A stretch of 64,000 nt of DNA from Megalobrama amblycephala (Eukaryota > Chordata > Actinopteri > Cypriniformes > Xenocyprididae). The translations under genes were made by a program, and so were the position numbers. The notes beneath the pieces are model-generated. The model searched no databases. It was given only the letters and a program-made list of their open reading frames with translations, and had not been told where the DNA came from. The stretch covers positions 7,792,396 through 7,856,395 of the forward strand of contig NC_063051.1 of NCBI RefSeq assembly GCF_018812025.1, in the 5' to 3' direction. Positions 1-17,705 of the stretch are shown one piece after another (position 1 is the first letter of the stretch; each line of letters starts with the position of its first letter).

Positions 1-1860
1 TTTATATGGGTTATAGACTAAAACGATACTTGATGGTCAAACGGAGTACACATAAAAGAAGCTTTAATTTAGGCTGGTTCTGCTGTTGGAGGCAACAAGT
101 GTTATTTAAGAACAGATTTCAATTGTATCACACTAATTTAAGCTGAGTTGACAAGCCATTAAGGCAGAGAGCATGATCGCACAGTGCATGTAGTATAGTG
201 AAACCAATGAGCGATCAGCCACTAAAAGATGGAAAAGATTGCAGTGAATATATCATCCAGCCTAAAGACTTACTTGTAAATGTTTGCAACGTCAGGACTT
301 ACACAATGTAACCAATTTATATTATGAACAGAACAGGAAGAATTATCTTACAAGTATATTAGTAACATTCATAGCTACATGAAAACAATTACACAAAGTT
401 TTTGTCATGCTAATAAGCATATGTCTGTCTTTGCCCATGATTGCAATAGATTTTTACTTATGAGATATTATTGTCTTTCATAAGAGTACAAGTCTTTGGA
501 GTAAGAGTTAGATCTGTTACGCTCATCACGACAACTGTTTTAATTTTTTTAGTGATTACACTATGCCTATAGAAATCTGTGCTCCATAACTTGATGTTTC
601 TTTATTGCAGGAATTCGCTTTTATGAGGATATATTTCCTGCTTTATTCGCATAAAACATATTGCACATTTGCATGTTTTTGTAAAAAGCAAAGTTGAAAA
701 AATACAGAGAACAAATATTTGTTTCCAAAGCAAATTTTGATTGTAGCATTTCAGCACTGACTAAAGCAAAGCAATACAGCACTTTTCAGGGAAGCTTGAA
801 AATTAAACTTATGCCAGCAGTTAACAATGCATTTTTCAGATAATTAACATATAATTGCAATATAGAACTTGAAATGCTTTTTATCATGCTGTTGTAAATT
901 TTAAAAGATGCATGAAAACACTGAGATTCATGAATTTGATAAAATGATCATGCTTTGAATAGAGGTATTGAAATATGACATTTAAATCAACCCTCCATTG
1001 TGTCAATGGAAAAAAACAGTATAAGTATATTCCCTTAAGCATGCATTTTATGTCACAGTATGGCAAAATATCAATAGTAATATTGAAAGTCGTTGTTCGA
1101 TAAATCCTGAGAGTTCTATTTAGATTTTATACGATTATCCCACCGACGAAGGTGATAATGCCAGTGTTATGCGGTCATTATGGCATTTAGCATCTTATGA
1201 ATGTATGCTATGGCTGTATGATATATTTTGATTGTTTAAGCACTATATTTTATTCATGATATTCTGAGTGCCTTTTATTAAATATATATTAAATTTAATG
1301 GCTCCATCTTTGTGTGATTTCACAGGGACTCATTGTGTGATCCTCATTGTATGATTATGTGTCGACACAACACAAAATCAAATATGTTTATCATACAAAA
1401 CTAAACAAAAAGTAATCAAACATTAAAGAAAAATTGGTGCCCTCAGCAACACATGTACTGCTTTCGTGATTTTTTTTTTTTTTTTTAAACAAAAATCTGG
1501 ATTACCGTCAGCAAACTGAATAAAGATTTATACTAAAAAGCTGAAAACATTCTCCTGTTTTCAATGCAAAGCACTTTTTTCACTTTTGAAGTGTAAAAAA
1601 AAAAGATTTATGGGATATATATAAATCTGTACAAATACAGGAAAAAAACAATATTGTGAAATATTATTACAATTTAAAATAATGTTTTTTTAATATACTT
1701 TAAAATATAATTATAATATAGATGTATGTGTGTGTGGGTGTGTTTATATATATTTATATACATTCAAATATTTCTTAAATAAATACTTGTATGTGTGTGT
1801 ATTTATATACATAATATACAAACACATATTATGTAAACAAACTTTTATTTTGGGTGCAAT
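1..1860. other. Intergenic, no gene seen
   Basis: AT-rich sequence with no convincing exon. Around 1640-1710 it contains a fragment resembling the repeat family seen again at 43.4, 45.3, 17.3 and 57.4 kb. Short TG/TA-rich runs occur at 1720-1830. Confidence 0.6.
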
Positions 1861-1869
1861 TAATCGCGA

Positions 1870-3491
1870 TTAATTGTATGGAAGAGGATTAGGGCCAAGC
1901 AATAATAAAAAAAATAAAACCATCTCGAGATTAAAGTTGTTAAATTTCGAGAAAAAAGTCGAGATAAAATGTTGAGAATAAACTCGTTAAATTACGAGAA
2001 AAAACTCGTTAAATTTCGAGAAAAAAGTCGAGATAAAATGTTGAGAATAAACTCGTTAATTTACGAGAAAAAAACTCGTTAAATTTCGAGAAAAAAGTTG
2101 AGATAAAATGTTGAGAATAAAGTCATTAAATTATGAGAAAAAAGTCGTTATATTACGAGAACAAATTCGTTAAATTACGAATTTGTTCTCATAATTTAAA
2201 GACTTTTTTCTCGTAATTTAATGGCTTTATTCTCATAATTTAATGGCTTTATTCTCAACATTTTATCTCGACTTTTTTCTCAAAATTTAACGACACTGTT
2301 CTCATAATTAACGAATTTGTTCTCATAATTTAACGACTTTTTTCTCGTAATTTAATGACTTTATTCTCAACATTTTATCTCGACTTTTTTCTCATAATTT
2401 AATGACTTTATTCTCAACATTTTATCTCGACTTTTTTTCTCATAATTTAACGACTTTTTTCTCGTAATTTAATGACTTTATTCTCATAATTTAAATGACT
2501 TTATTCTCAACATTTTATCTCGACTTTTTTCTCGAAATTTAACGACATTTTTCTCATAATTTAACGAATTTGTTCTCATAATTTAACGACTTTTTTCTCG
2601 TAATTTAATGACTTTATTCTCAACATTTTATCTCAACTTTTTTCTCGAAATTTAACTAGTTTTTTCTCGTAATTTAACGAGTTTATTCTCAACATTTTAT
2701 CTAGACTTTTTTCTCAAAATTTAACGAGTTTTTTCTTGAAATTTAATGAGTTTATTCTCATAATTTAATGAGTTTATTCTCAACATTTTATCTCAACTTT
2801 TTTCTCGAAATTTAACGTCATTTTTCTCATAATTTAACGAATTTGTTCTCATAATTTAACAACTTTTTTCTTGTAATTTAATGACTTTATTCTCACCATT
2901 TTATCTTGACTTTTTTCTCGAAATTTAACTAGTTTTTTCTCGTAATTTAACGAGTTTATTCTCAACATTTTATCTAGACTTTTTTCTCAAAATTTAACGA
3001 GTTTTTTCTTGAAATTTAATGAGTTTATTCTCATAATTTAATGAGTTTATTCTCAACATTTTATCTCAACTTTTTTCTCGAAATTTAACGTCATTTTTCT
3101 CATAATTTAACGAATTTGTTCTCATAATTTAACGACTTTTTTCTTGTAATTTAATGACTTTATTCTCATAATTTAATTACTTTATTGTCAACATTTTATC
3201 TTGACTTTTTTCTCGAAATTTAACGACATTTTTCTCATAATTTAATGAATTTGTTCTCATAATTTAACAACATTTTTCTAGTAATTTAATGACTTTATTC
3301 TCAACATTTTATCTCGACTTTTTTCTCGAAATTTAACTAGTTTTTTCTCGTAATTTAATGAGTTTATTCTCAACATTTTATCTCGAATTTTTTCTCAAAA
3401 TTTAACGAGTTTTTTCTCGAAATTTAACAACTTTAATCTGGAGATGGTTTTATTTTTTTATTATTGCTTGGCCCTAATCCTCTTCCATATA
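1870..3491. mobile_element. Foldback DNA element with long terminal inverted repeats and internal tandem repeats
   Basis: Both ends carry the same inverted terminal sequence: TGGAAGAGGATTAGGGCC begins the left end and its complement closes the right end at about 3488. Each is bordered by TA, which fits a TA target duplication of the Tc1/mariner type (inference). The inverted match continues for over 100 bp with few differences. The interior is made of imperfect 20-60 bp units built on TTTCTCGTAATTTAATGAC and related words. Units left of about 2175 run in one orientation, those to the right in the other, with a perfect short palindrome at the switch point. No transposase frame is visible, so it is non-autonomous. 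Confidence 0.8.
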
Positions 3492-3494
3492 AAT

Positions 3495-5440
3495 GTTTTA
3501 CAACACAAAAATTTATGCAAAAAAATTTAATAAATTAAACATTGAAATCGAAAATCTGCTCATCTGTGTTATTATTCATAGAACACAAGATCAACTCTAA
3601 GCAAGTTCATTAGGTTTTATACAGTATTAGAGAGGTTTAAAAGGTTTGTCCAGGTCACTGAGACAGATGAGAGTGTGACCATGATTTATTGGCATCACCT
3701 GTGGATTTTTTCGGGGACGGAGACTAAACAGTGCAAGATCCCACAATGAGAGCACATTAATCTTTAAGGGCATTTTGTTTGTGTATGTGTGGACGCATTA
3801 ATGTTTCAAAGCTCACCGTCTATGTGGACCGAGTTGTTATGGTGTACAGTACTCAGACGTAATGGCCATTTTCATCATCTGCTCTGAATTACCAACTTCT
3901 AATCAATATAAAATCTAAATTTTGATTTAGTTTGAGGTTCACGACAGACATATTTGCCTACCAAACTACAGTATTTCCACTAACAGGTATTTTTTCTTAT
4001 GATTCTTCCTGCATATGGACAAAACATTTTCTTGTTTTATAAAGTTGAAAGAATACAAAGCATGTTTGCACACATGATCTGACATGACTATGGTCATGTA
4101 AACACCTTAAATAGCATTCTTTTATTGCAGAAAGGCCATAATTTGAGCAAAACCCAAACAACATCCCTAGATTTTAAATGCCTTATCCATTTATCCAGCT
4201 GTGAATCAAAGGTCAAAAATGTGCACAAAAAAAAACTTTTTAATATCTTAAAATGTTTTAAAGCAACCTCTGAATTAATACTCATAAATTCACTACTTTT
4301 ATTACATTGACTCAGCCATTTTTTTTTTCTGTTTGCTTCATCTAGTTATTTCAAGACATGATTGATTTCAGTAATTTGACAGCGAGTCATAAGAAGCACT
4401 CTTGTCTGGAGGTGAGAGTCCAGTTGAGACACTAAAATATTGAGCAGTGAGACAGCAAAGTAACCAAATACCAAACTATGTATATAGTATGTAAGAGAAT
4501 GCTATTAATGTTTTGTGGTTATGTAAGACGAATGCTTGGTATTATATGACCGTCATCTGAGTGGTGTCATTTCTGAAGTATGATATCGCAATATTTGTTT
4601 GTCATAAAAATAATAGACGTGCAAACAGACGGTCCCCCACCAAAGCAATTAAATCGTTTGGTAGTAAGTTTAATACTTGTTCATTTCAGCATTTTATGCT
4701 AATGGTCAAACTACAAAACAAAATAGTGGAGGAAAAAACGCATCCTCATTGGCTTGTAAGTTGGGAATGATATGCATTGCCATTTATATAATTAAACAAT
4801 ATATTTTAAATAAACAATAGCAATACTTAAAATATATATGAAAAACTCCTCAGCAGTTACACCGGTCACACCACGGTCCAGACTAGGTGCCTTAAACGAT
4901 GTGTCCTTAATTTTATCTGCTTTTATCTCTAAAACCTGACACTATGCTGATAACCCTTGATAGGACCAATTAGGAGATTGGGGAAAGAAAAATCTCACAA
5001 AGGCGGCAATCGCCTTAATACCCTGGAGGTACCCTCAGTCTCATATATACTTAACTGGTCAGGTGCACAGTAAGGTCAAACAGGGTATGGAGAGAGACGT
5101 GGTTATAAACAATTAATGGCCAGCCATTTTGTTCTAGTCTTGCACTGTTTAGACCGTTCAGGTCTCTCTAGCTCTGTGGCTGGAGCAAGTTACTAGCAAG
5201 TTAAGGCTGGCTAAGACTGATTACATCTACAACAGGCAGAAAGTGAAAGAAACTGACCCCTATAACCCGAGCGTGGTTCAATTTGTACTTTCACGCAATC
5301 CTGATTACTGCGGTAACTTTAGTATGCAGACCAGACGATATTTGAGGTGATTGCGGTTTTAATCAAAGAAAGGTGAGACATAGTAATTTGGAGATTACTA
5401 TCAACACTTTCCCTGGAAATCTGAATTCATCATTCATCAG
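3495..5440. other. Intergenic, no gene seen
   Basis: No exon with supported splice sites and no recognisable protein similarity. Short open frames at 4125-4310 and 4561-4770 show no domain signal. Confidence 0.55.
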
Positions 5441-5449
5441 CCTAACACC

Positions 5450-5610
5450 TTTTTTTGTTTTTTATCGTTTAGTTTGTGGTTGTGCTCTGCAATGACAAAA
5501 GTCATGGGTTCAATTCCCAGAGATAATGTGTGTATTTTGAATGCATTTTAAGTCAGTTTGGATAAAAATGCATTGCAAGTGCATATAAAAGTATGCAGTA
5601 ATATTAAGTT
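5450..5610 (+). repeat. tRNA-derived SINE fragment
   Basis: The stretch contains a tRNA-like B box (GGGTTCAATTCCCAG, about 5507-5521). It is followed by a tail of the form AGTCAGTTTGGATAAAAATGC, which resembles the conserved tail of fish tRNA-derived SINEs. The 5' tRNA part is degenerate. SINE assignment rests on general knowledge of the family; no search was run. Confidence 0.6.
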
Positions 5611-5882
5611 CATCTGTCCTCACACTGTATTCACATTTATGAATTTGGCATTTCTATCCAAATGCCAACTTTTAATTCCTCTAAAGGCATTTCCTGAGAA
5701 TTAAACCCACAAGCTTGGCATTGCCAGCATCATGCTTCACTATTTGAACTGCAAGAGTGCATGAAATGGAAGTTGACAAGTCTTTTCTTCCCTATTGTAG
5801 AGTATATCCGAGTGAAATGGCTTCTGAAATGAGAAGAATGTAGGGCGGGACGTAAAATGTCAGTTTTGATTTCATGGTGACT

Positions 5883-6164
5883 TTAAAGGGTTAGTTCACC
5901 CAAAAATGAAATTTCTGTCAATAATTACTCACCCTCATGTTGTCTCAAACCTGTTGACTATTTTAACAATGCCTTTACTATCTTTCTGAACCTCAAAAGG
6001 TGCAATGACGTTGCTGTCTATGTGTGGTTCAGAAACCCTCGGATTACATCAAAAATATCTTAATTTGTGTTCTGAATATGAACGAAGATCTTACGGGTTT
6101 GAAACGACATAAGGGTGAGTACTTAATGACAGAAATTTCATTTTTGGGTGAACTAACCCTTTAA
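5883..6164. mobile_element. TTAA-flanked MITE (AGGGTTAGTTCACCC family), short copy
   Basis: Terminal inverted repeats AGGGTTAGTTCACCCAAAAA and its complement are flanked on both sides by TTAA, the target signature of piggyBac-type elements (inference). At about 280 bp this is a deleted version of the 760-800 bp copies at 25.1 and 33.5 kb. It has no coding capacity. Confidence 0.85.
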
Positions 6165-6169
6165 GGATT

Positions 6170-10900
<4,731 letters not shown>

Positions 10901-11452
10901 TCAAAATGGGCGTTGAAACGTTGCCTATACGGCGAAGGTTTCTCGGAGACTTTGCACAGTCTGTCTATCACCACTGGAGATAGGACGAACATCAAAGAGT
11001 ACGAGAAATTGTAAGTCAAATAACTGATTTATTGGTTGAACTTGGTTTATTCGAACATTTCGATGCATTCCAGTAATGTTCACATTAATATCATATTTTG
11101 TTGTGTTTTCGTGGCTAGCTGAATATATGCGTGCCGTTGCCATGGTATTTTAAGGTATTCTTAAACAGATAGTTCACTCAAAAATGAAAATTTTGACTTC
11201 ATTTACTTGAGAAAATCATGTAAACCCTTACAATGTCATTCTTCTGTGGAACGCAAAAGGGGATTAAAAAAGTAGTGAAGGTGAGGCTGTCAATAGGACG
11301 ATATTTGGCCAATTATTAGAACTGGACGATTAACTTGTCAGTAAATAATGCACTTTTTCTGTTTTAACTTCTTTTTATAGTTAATTCTGATTCAAACATA
11401 TTGTGTAAAATAAGTGTTAATTGGCATTGTTGTTTATTTACAGTATGACAGC

Positions 11453-13975
11453 ATGGCATCCATTTCAGCTGACCAGAATACCCCTCAACTGCTGTCAGTT
11501 GGAGAAAAGGATAAGAAACGGTTGCTAGAGGTGTATGTAAAGCGAAGTTTCAGCCTTAACGATGGCTCACAATGTCCTCTGAGGCAGGAGCACAGATCAC
11601 GCAAATGGGTCCTCATCACTGAGCAGAGGACAAGAGATCGCAGACATTCCAGTGATACATCTCTGAACTTGACTTCACAAGCCTCCATCTCAGATGAGGA
11701 CATTAGATATGAGCCTGTCATTGAACCACAACTGGACAAAAAGGAGATGCCTTCTGAGAAGAAATCCAAAAAGTGGAAAGTCAGCCTGCGTCGCAACGAT
11801 GGCTCTAATGGGTCGCAGAAGTCCAATGGCAAATCCAAGAAGTGGTTTCAATATTTGGATAAGGGCAAGGAGGATGGTGGGCTAAACAGTGATGCTTCCC
11901 CCCAAACTAGTACAGTTGCTGTTGGAGATATTCATTCAAAGACGCCAGAGTCTTCTACAGTGGAAAGGAAGGACAAAGAAGGCAAGAAGACTAAGAAACC
12001 CACTGTATGGAAGACTTTCTTGAGCTTTTTTTCCAAAGGAAGCAGTGAAAAGGAACAAGATCATCAGAGAACTGAAGAAAAGCTCCCACTTTCCCAACCC
12101 TCAACACCCCAAATGTCTTGTTTGCCTTTAGCTGATGGCAAATCAAAAGGTGACGTCAACCTGCGCCACTCAAAATCTTTGAAAAAGAAAAAGTCGCAGA
12201 GGAGATCGTTAAAATTGAGACGAAGTGGAGATATGTCCACTGCCAAATGTATGTATCTCAGATTTTCTCAATGTATGTGCAGCTGTATTATGCATGTTCT
12301 TTGTATTAATTTGGAGTTTGCATATATTGGAAAACAATTCTAAATAAGTTTGACTTTTTACAGCTGTTGCGATGGTGGAACCCACCAACTCGTACTATGA
12401 GAAAGTGTCAGAGGAACTGGAGAAAATCGTGCATGAAGTGAAAGACAATCCAGCCGATGACAATGTCACTTCTCAACCAACAGACCAGAGTGAGTGTTAT
12501 TATAATAGACTATATTTGAATGATGCAAATGAGATGGGTTAAATATTTGATAGAAAGTACGCCAAAAACCAGTATAGTGTTCAGCTAGTTGTCACAGTGT
12601 CTGAATTACTCAAGACAACTGAAGAAGAATGGGATATTTTTACTTCTTTTACTCACATTTACTCGCAATCATGTTGTTTCAAAACACTTTCTTTCTTTTG
12701 TGGAACACAACAGAAGATATTTTGAGAAATGTCTCTATTGCAGTACACTTTGGTTACCAACATTCTTCAAAATATGTTCTTTTGTGTTCCACCAAAAAAG
12801 AAAATCATACTGGATTTGAACTGAATTTGACAATTTTCATTTGATAAATAAATGGTTATCACTTAAGCAATAAAGCTGCAAATTGAAAGTGTTTCACTAA
12901 AATTTTAATAATTATTTGCTCATTCTTATGTTGTTCCAAATCCATATGCTGTTATTTTTTTAGTGAGGAGAATTTTAGATATATTTAACAATTCATAGTG
13001 ACCATGAAGGACAAAAACTGCCATAAAAGGATGACGTCAGTGACTTCTGAACTTCTGCTTCTCGTTCTCAAATCTTGTTCTCCATTTTGCAAATTCTCAC
13101 ACAAAGGCTCCAGAAGTCTTTGAATACAGCACACAAATTGTATGAACTACTTTTATGGTGATTTTTGTCCTTTTGACTTTTTGTCCTCTGTCGCCACCGT
13201 AACCTGTAACTGTACGGAAAATTATTTTAAAAATCATCTTTTGTGTTCAGTGAAAAAGAAACCCACAGGTTTTGAAAGACCTGAAAAGAGTGAATTATGA
13301 GCAAACAGACATTAGTCTCATGTTGTTTTTTCTTGTGATTTTGTTGTTGCACAGTCTTTTATAATATTCTTTAATTTGTTCTATCATATTTCTATAGTCT
13401 CACAAGAAGAGGTTATCAGGAGAATCATAGAACTGATGAAACAAGAAGGGGACAAACTAGATATCGGGGTAAGTGTATCGCTTTCACATTCCTTCTGAAA
13501 TCACTAAAGATTACTGAGACATTTTGCTTTTGTTTTGAGAATGTATGTTTCAGTTTCAAATGTATGAAATGTGGCATTTAAAGGAGGTCTACCTGTTTCC
13601 TTTTTCCCACTAATGTTTTCTCGTCTCCTGTCCCTCCAGCTGAAAGAGAACAGCACCGTGATCAGTTTTCTGAACAGGATCACCTATAGATCCTTCCAGC
13701 AAATGGCTGATCAATATGTTCAGTCAGAAGTTCCAAATAAGAACACCTGCCCAACCGTCGTGGCACCAGAGCTGGTGAAGTTCGCCTTCACTCTGGACTT
13801 CACTGCTCAAGTCGCTAATCTGCACCGCCAGGCTACAGGCCACATCATGGGCTTGGGGAACCAGTATCTCCAAGATCGTTTCACTCACATGAGCGAGAGC
13901 CATCCGCATCTCGCTGACATTAAAGCAAAGGATCAGAAAACGCAGAACTCTGAGCAAGAATTCTTAAGCTTGTAG
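11453..13975 (+). CDS. bcl2l14: Bcl-2-like protein 14 (Bcl-G type), four coding exons
   Basis: Coding exons read 11453-12248, 12364-12489, 13398-13468 and 13640-13975. All junctions are GT-AG and the frame closes at 442 residues. A noncoding first exon probably ends at the donor near 11009 (AAATT|GTAAGTC); the coding exon opens after TTTACAG at 11443, 9 bases before the chosen ATG. The C-terminal third resembles mammalian BCL2L14: a BH3-like stretch IIELMKQEGDKLD (about residues 317-329, with the Leu-x4-Gly-Asp core), then the Bcl-2-like fold and a BH2-like GHIMGLGNQYLQDRF. The N-terminal 265 residues are Lys/Ser-rich, low in complexity and longer than in the human protein (327 residues in total). 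No C-terminal membrane anchor is visible. The family is linked to apoptosis regulation; the fish role is inferred. AATAAA signals lie near 14565 and 14613. Confidence 0.87.
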
Positions 13976-14600
13976 AAGCATGAGCTTCTAGTTGACATAG
14001 TTTTACTGGATATACCTCTGAAATTTACAAAAAACGACGGAATGAAGGATTTTAAAGTTTTTTTTTTTTTTTTGCACAATAACCCAATAATGTGCTAACA
14101 CACACCAGAAAGAACTGCTTTGCTTATATCATAGAACATTATTGAAGTTATTTGATATTTGGGAGAAAAAAACTTTGTGAATATTTCTAAAGAAATCGAA
14201 ACCATCAGCCTTTGAGAATTTGAACATACTAAACCTTTGCGTAATTTGTTGCAAAGTGTAAACTAAAAAAACATACCTGAAGCTAGAGAAATCTTAATGT
14301 GAATGTATTCTGCAAATGTTTGCACAACTGCATTCATTATTTTTATTTATATAATGTAATGTTTTTTGTTTTTTTATCTGTATATTATACCACTCTCTAA
14401 TTATGTATTTTAAATATGTTGTAACTGTGTATGCGGGCATATGCAGAATGTTTACACCATAATGATTAAATATAGTGAATATGTTTTATAAAGTGTTGTC
14501 CATGATGTCATTTATTCATTTTCCTCTAAAATTGTTAAATACCTCATTTAAATTATCCAAAATAAAATAAAAACATTTAATGAGCATAGCAAATTTAGTT
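13976..14600 (+). other. bcl2l14: bcl2l14 3' untranslated region (probable)
   Basis: AT-rich sequence after the stop, with an ATTAAA near 14466 and AATAAA near 14565 and 14613. The exact cleavage site cannot be read from the sequence. Confidence 0.5.
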
Positions 14601-15035
14601 TATGAATGAAAAATAAAGTAATATGATTACAGCCAACTACTGACTGATCTAGTTTTATGCTGTGCAATCTTATTTTTATTTTCATTTGATCCATCCTAAA
14701 TTTGTCTATTTTTAGTTTTTATAAACACAACTTCTTTTTCTCTCTCTCTTTTTTTTTCAATAAATCAGGCTGTCCAAATCCAACTTGATAAAGTATTTAT
14801 TAGCTTTGAACAATCTTACATACATGAAACAGAATTGTGGCATGTTTAATTTATTCTTACTAAATTGAAATAATCATTTAGTAATATTATGTACTTTTGT
14901 CATTTGTATTAGTCTTTGTTATTGTTTAATTCTATATAGTTTATTTTTATTTCAGTTTTAGAAATTTTAGTACACTGAAAAAAAAAAAAAAAGAAAAAAT
15001 TGCTGCTTGTTCAAATGAATTAAAATGAGCTAAAA

Positions 15036-15222
15036 CAGGGCTTCCCAAACACATTCCTGGAGCCTCCCCAGCACTGCACATTTTGTATGTCTCCTTTGTC
15101 TGACGCACCCATTTCAGGTCTTGGACTCTCAACACATATGCTGATGATCTGAATCAGGTGTGTTTAATTAAGGAGACATGGAAAACATGCAGTGTTGGGA
15201 AGGCTCCAGGAATGTGCTAAAG
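15036..15222. repeat. Short inverted-repeat element
   Basis: ACATTCCTGGAGCCTCCCCAG at about 15051 faces CTTCCCAACACTGC-type sequence and its partner GGCTCCAGGAATGTG at about 15202-15216, giving arms of roughly 28 bp around a 110 bp centre. It looks like a MITE with imperfect arms; family unknown to me. Confidence 0.6.
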
Positions 15223-15892
15223 CAACACAATTCCTACACATTTTGTCCTAACTTAATTTCATTGCGTTCAATCAACTTAAATATATCTAATATTGAAGTT
15301 TACTGCGATATTGACTGAGAGACTTTTGTCTGCAATAAGTAACACACTGTCCTCAGTCTTCCTCTTGCACATCCATGTAGGAGATACAAGGAGAAGAGAG
15401 ATCATCTTCTGCGTTCCTGTGCTTGTCCAAGTCTAGCAATAAGCCTCCGTCATAATCTAGCTTGTCCTTCTGAAGCTGTGGTGTTTCAGAATGGCTGTCC
15501 ATTTCTAACTCTAAGTTGAGCTGCAGGAGGAAGGTTGAAGATAGTGGCTTTGCATCTGTAATGACGATGTTATCTGTCTTTTTACAGAAACTGCCGGATC
15601 CAGCGAGCTGGATGTAGAGGAAGGATCGTTGTCTAAATGTGGGAGGCTGGGTCTGACTGCTGCTCTCCAGCTGCTTCTTCGAGATTGAAGTAGGAAGACG
15701 GCATGGCAGAAAACGCAAAGCGAGAGAAAGTAAAGGAAAAGAGGAACAGGGAAGGAAAGTCAAAGAAAGAGGGGGGAGACAGGACCAGGGTGCAAGAAAC
15801 AGAGCAGGAGTGGGGACCAAAGGTGAAATTTGCAAAAGCAGGAATCTGGAAAAATTTAGGAACATCTAATAATGGTATTAAGATCAAAAATC

Positions 15893-16583
15893 TACACTCA
15901 AAAAATATTTAAGCATTTTTTTTTTTTTAAAGATTTATGCAATTTAATTAATAGTAAAATTCCATCAAAATGAATTGAATAATCCTTAGGCCTACGTATT
16001 TTAAAGTTTCAGTGTGTAAATTTTAGCGGCAAGCGGTGAGGTTGCAAATTGCAACCCCTTTCGAAGCACATAGAGAAGCTACGGTGGCTGACACAGGACA
16101 AAGATGTCGATGCATCTAATAAACCAGACGACAACTACTACTGTGTATTCAATGTGATGCAAGCTGCCTCTAAAAACACCAACGAAGAAGAAACAACATA
16201 GTAACGAAACGCAATCTGTAGAGCAGTTTGTCCATTTAGGGCTACTGTAGAAACGTGGCGGCGCAAAATGGCGACTTCCATGCAAGGGGACTCGCGGTGT
16301 ATGTAGATAGAAATGGCTCATTCTAAGGTAATAAAAACATAACGGTTCATTGTGTAAGGTCTTTATACACCACTGAAAACATTGTTATGTATATTATATT
16401 GCATTTGTATCAATAGATCCTCCTAAATATTACACACTGGACCTTTAATTGGATAATTGATTAAGGATTGTTCAGTTAATCAATTAAAATATGTAAGGAT
16501 TATTCAGTTCAATTTGATGGAATTGTACTATTAATTAAATTGCATAAATCTTAAAAAAAGGCTTAAATGTTTCTTTGAGTGTA
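15893..16583. mobile_element. TA-flanked inverted-repeat element interrupted by another element
   Basis: Roughly 90-bp inverted ends begin CACTCAAAAAATATTTAAGC (left, after TA) and finish TTTGAGTG (right, before TA), with matching inner words such as ATTTATGCAATTTAATTAAT. The centre (16001-16448) belongs to a different, TTAA-flanked element. The whole lies in an intron of the PNPLA-like relic. Confidence 0.75.
16001..16448. mobile_element. TTAA-flanked MITE nested in the 15.9 kb element
   Basis: The sequence TTAA|AGTTTCAGTGTGTAAATTT at the left mirrors AATATTACACACTGGACCT|TTAA at the right. The imperfect 20-bp inverted ends and TTAA on both sides suggest a piggyBac-type non-autonomous element. 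The open frame at 16079-16321 on the minus strand is not supported as a gene. Confidence 0.75.
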
Positions 16584-17299
16584 CAATGCATTCATGTTGT
16601 TCTTAATTCATAAATAATGTCACATTACGGAAGTAAAATTTCATTACAAGGTCAATCATGTATGAAAAGTTTGCTAGTTTTACCTGTTTGTTACCAGTCC
16701 TCTTAAGCATGCGAGGGCGAACCGCAGGTGTACCATCACATCCTGTTTGAATTCCCTGCCTGCATTCAGAGCTTGAAGGGGAATTTTCTTCGCCCAGCAG
16801 AAAAATCTGTTCACATACACATGCAAAACAATACTAGGAATGACAATAGGCGCTTACATATAAGTTTTTCTCATATACTGATAAGATACACAAGAACATG
16901 AGCAACTGATTTAGCCTAAAGATCTAACCTATAGATGAACGAGATGACAGTTGTAGCAGGAAGAGTGTACGGCAGTAAAGCGTAGGAAATGAGACGACAC
17001 GGCAAGATGTTGTTGTGAAAGGTCCAGATGCCAAACTGTTCTGCTAGGTTACAAAGCAAAGCTGAAGAGAGAGATTTCATTTTAGCATACAGAGCTGGAC
17101 ATTAGACTGGATCACAACTAAGTTCTTGCATTAAACAATATCAAACCAAGTGGAATCTGCAAACAATGTCACAGTCATCAACAGGTGTAGTTCATGATAT
17201 TATCTATGACCATGTCTTTTTGTCATCATTTTGAACAGTATATACATTATTCTATAATTTACAACCCAAACAAACTTCTACATGTAGAATGTTTTGCTT

Positions 17300-17705
17300 G
17301 AGGAAGGTTCTTTCAAATTCTACCATATAAAATGTAATTTATTCCTGTGATGCAAAGCTGAATTTTCAGCATCATTACTCCAGTCTTCAGTGTCACATGA
17401 TCCTTCAGAAATCATTCTAATACGCTTATTTGCTGCTCAAGAAATATTTAATCAATTTTGTTAATCAATTTTGTTAATTGTTGTGCTGCTTAATATTGTG
17501 AAAACTATGACAGTTTTTTTCAAGATTCTTTGATGAAAATAAAGTTCAAAAGAACAAAATTTATTTGAAATAGAAATCTTTTATAACATTAAAAATGTCT
17601 TTACTGTCACTTTTAATCAATTTAATGCATCCTTGCTGAATAAAAGTATACATTTAAAAAAAAAAAATTTGTATGGCCCCCAAACTTTTGAACTTTTGTC
17701 ACGTA
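17300..17705. repeat. Interspersed repeat, copy 1 (TCAGTGTCACATGATCCTTC family)
   Basis: Shares long blocks with 43.4-43.9, 45.3-45.8 and 57.4-57.6 kb, including GAATTTTCAGCATCATTACT and GTGTCACATGATCCTTCAGA. No coding capacity. I recognise it as a common fish repeat but cannot name its class with certainty. Confidence 0.75.

Noticed and set aside
2160..3440. Regular repeats resembling a CRISPR array
   Set aside because: There are no unique spacers of constant length, the units are AT-rich and imperfect, orientation flips, and the genome is a vertebrate.
11485..11838. 117-codon antisense frame
   Set aside because: Shadow of the bcl2l14 coding exon.
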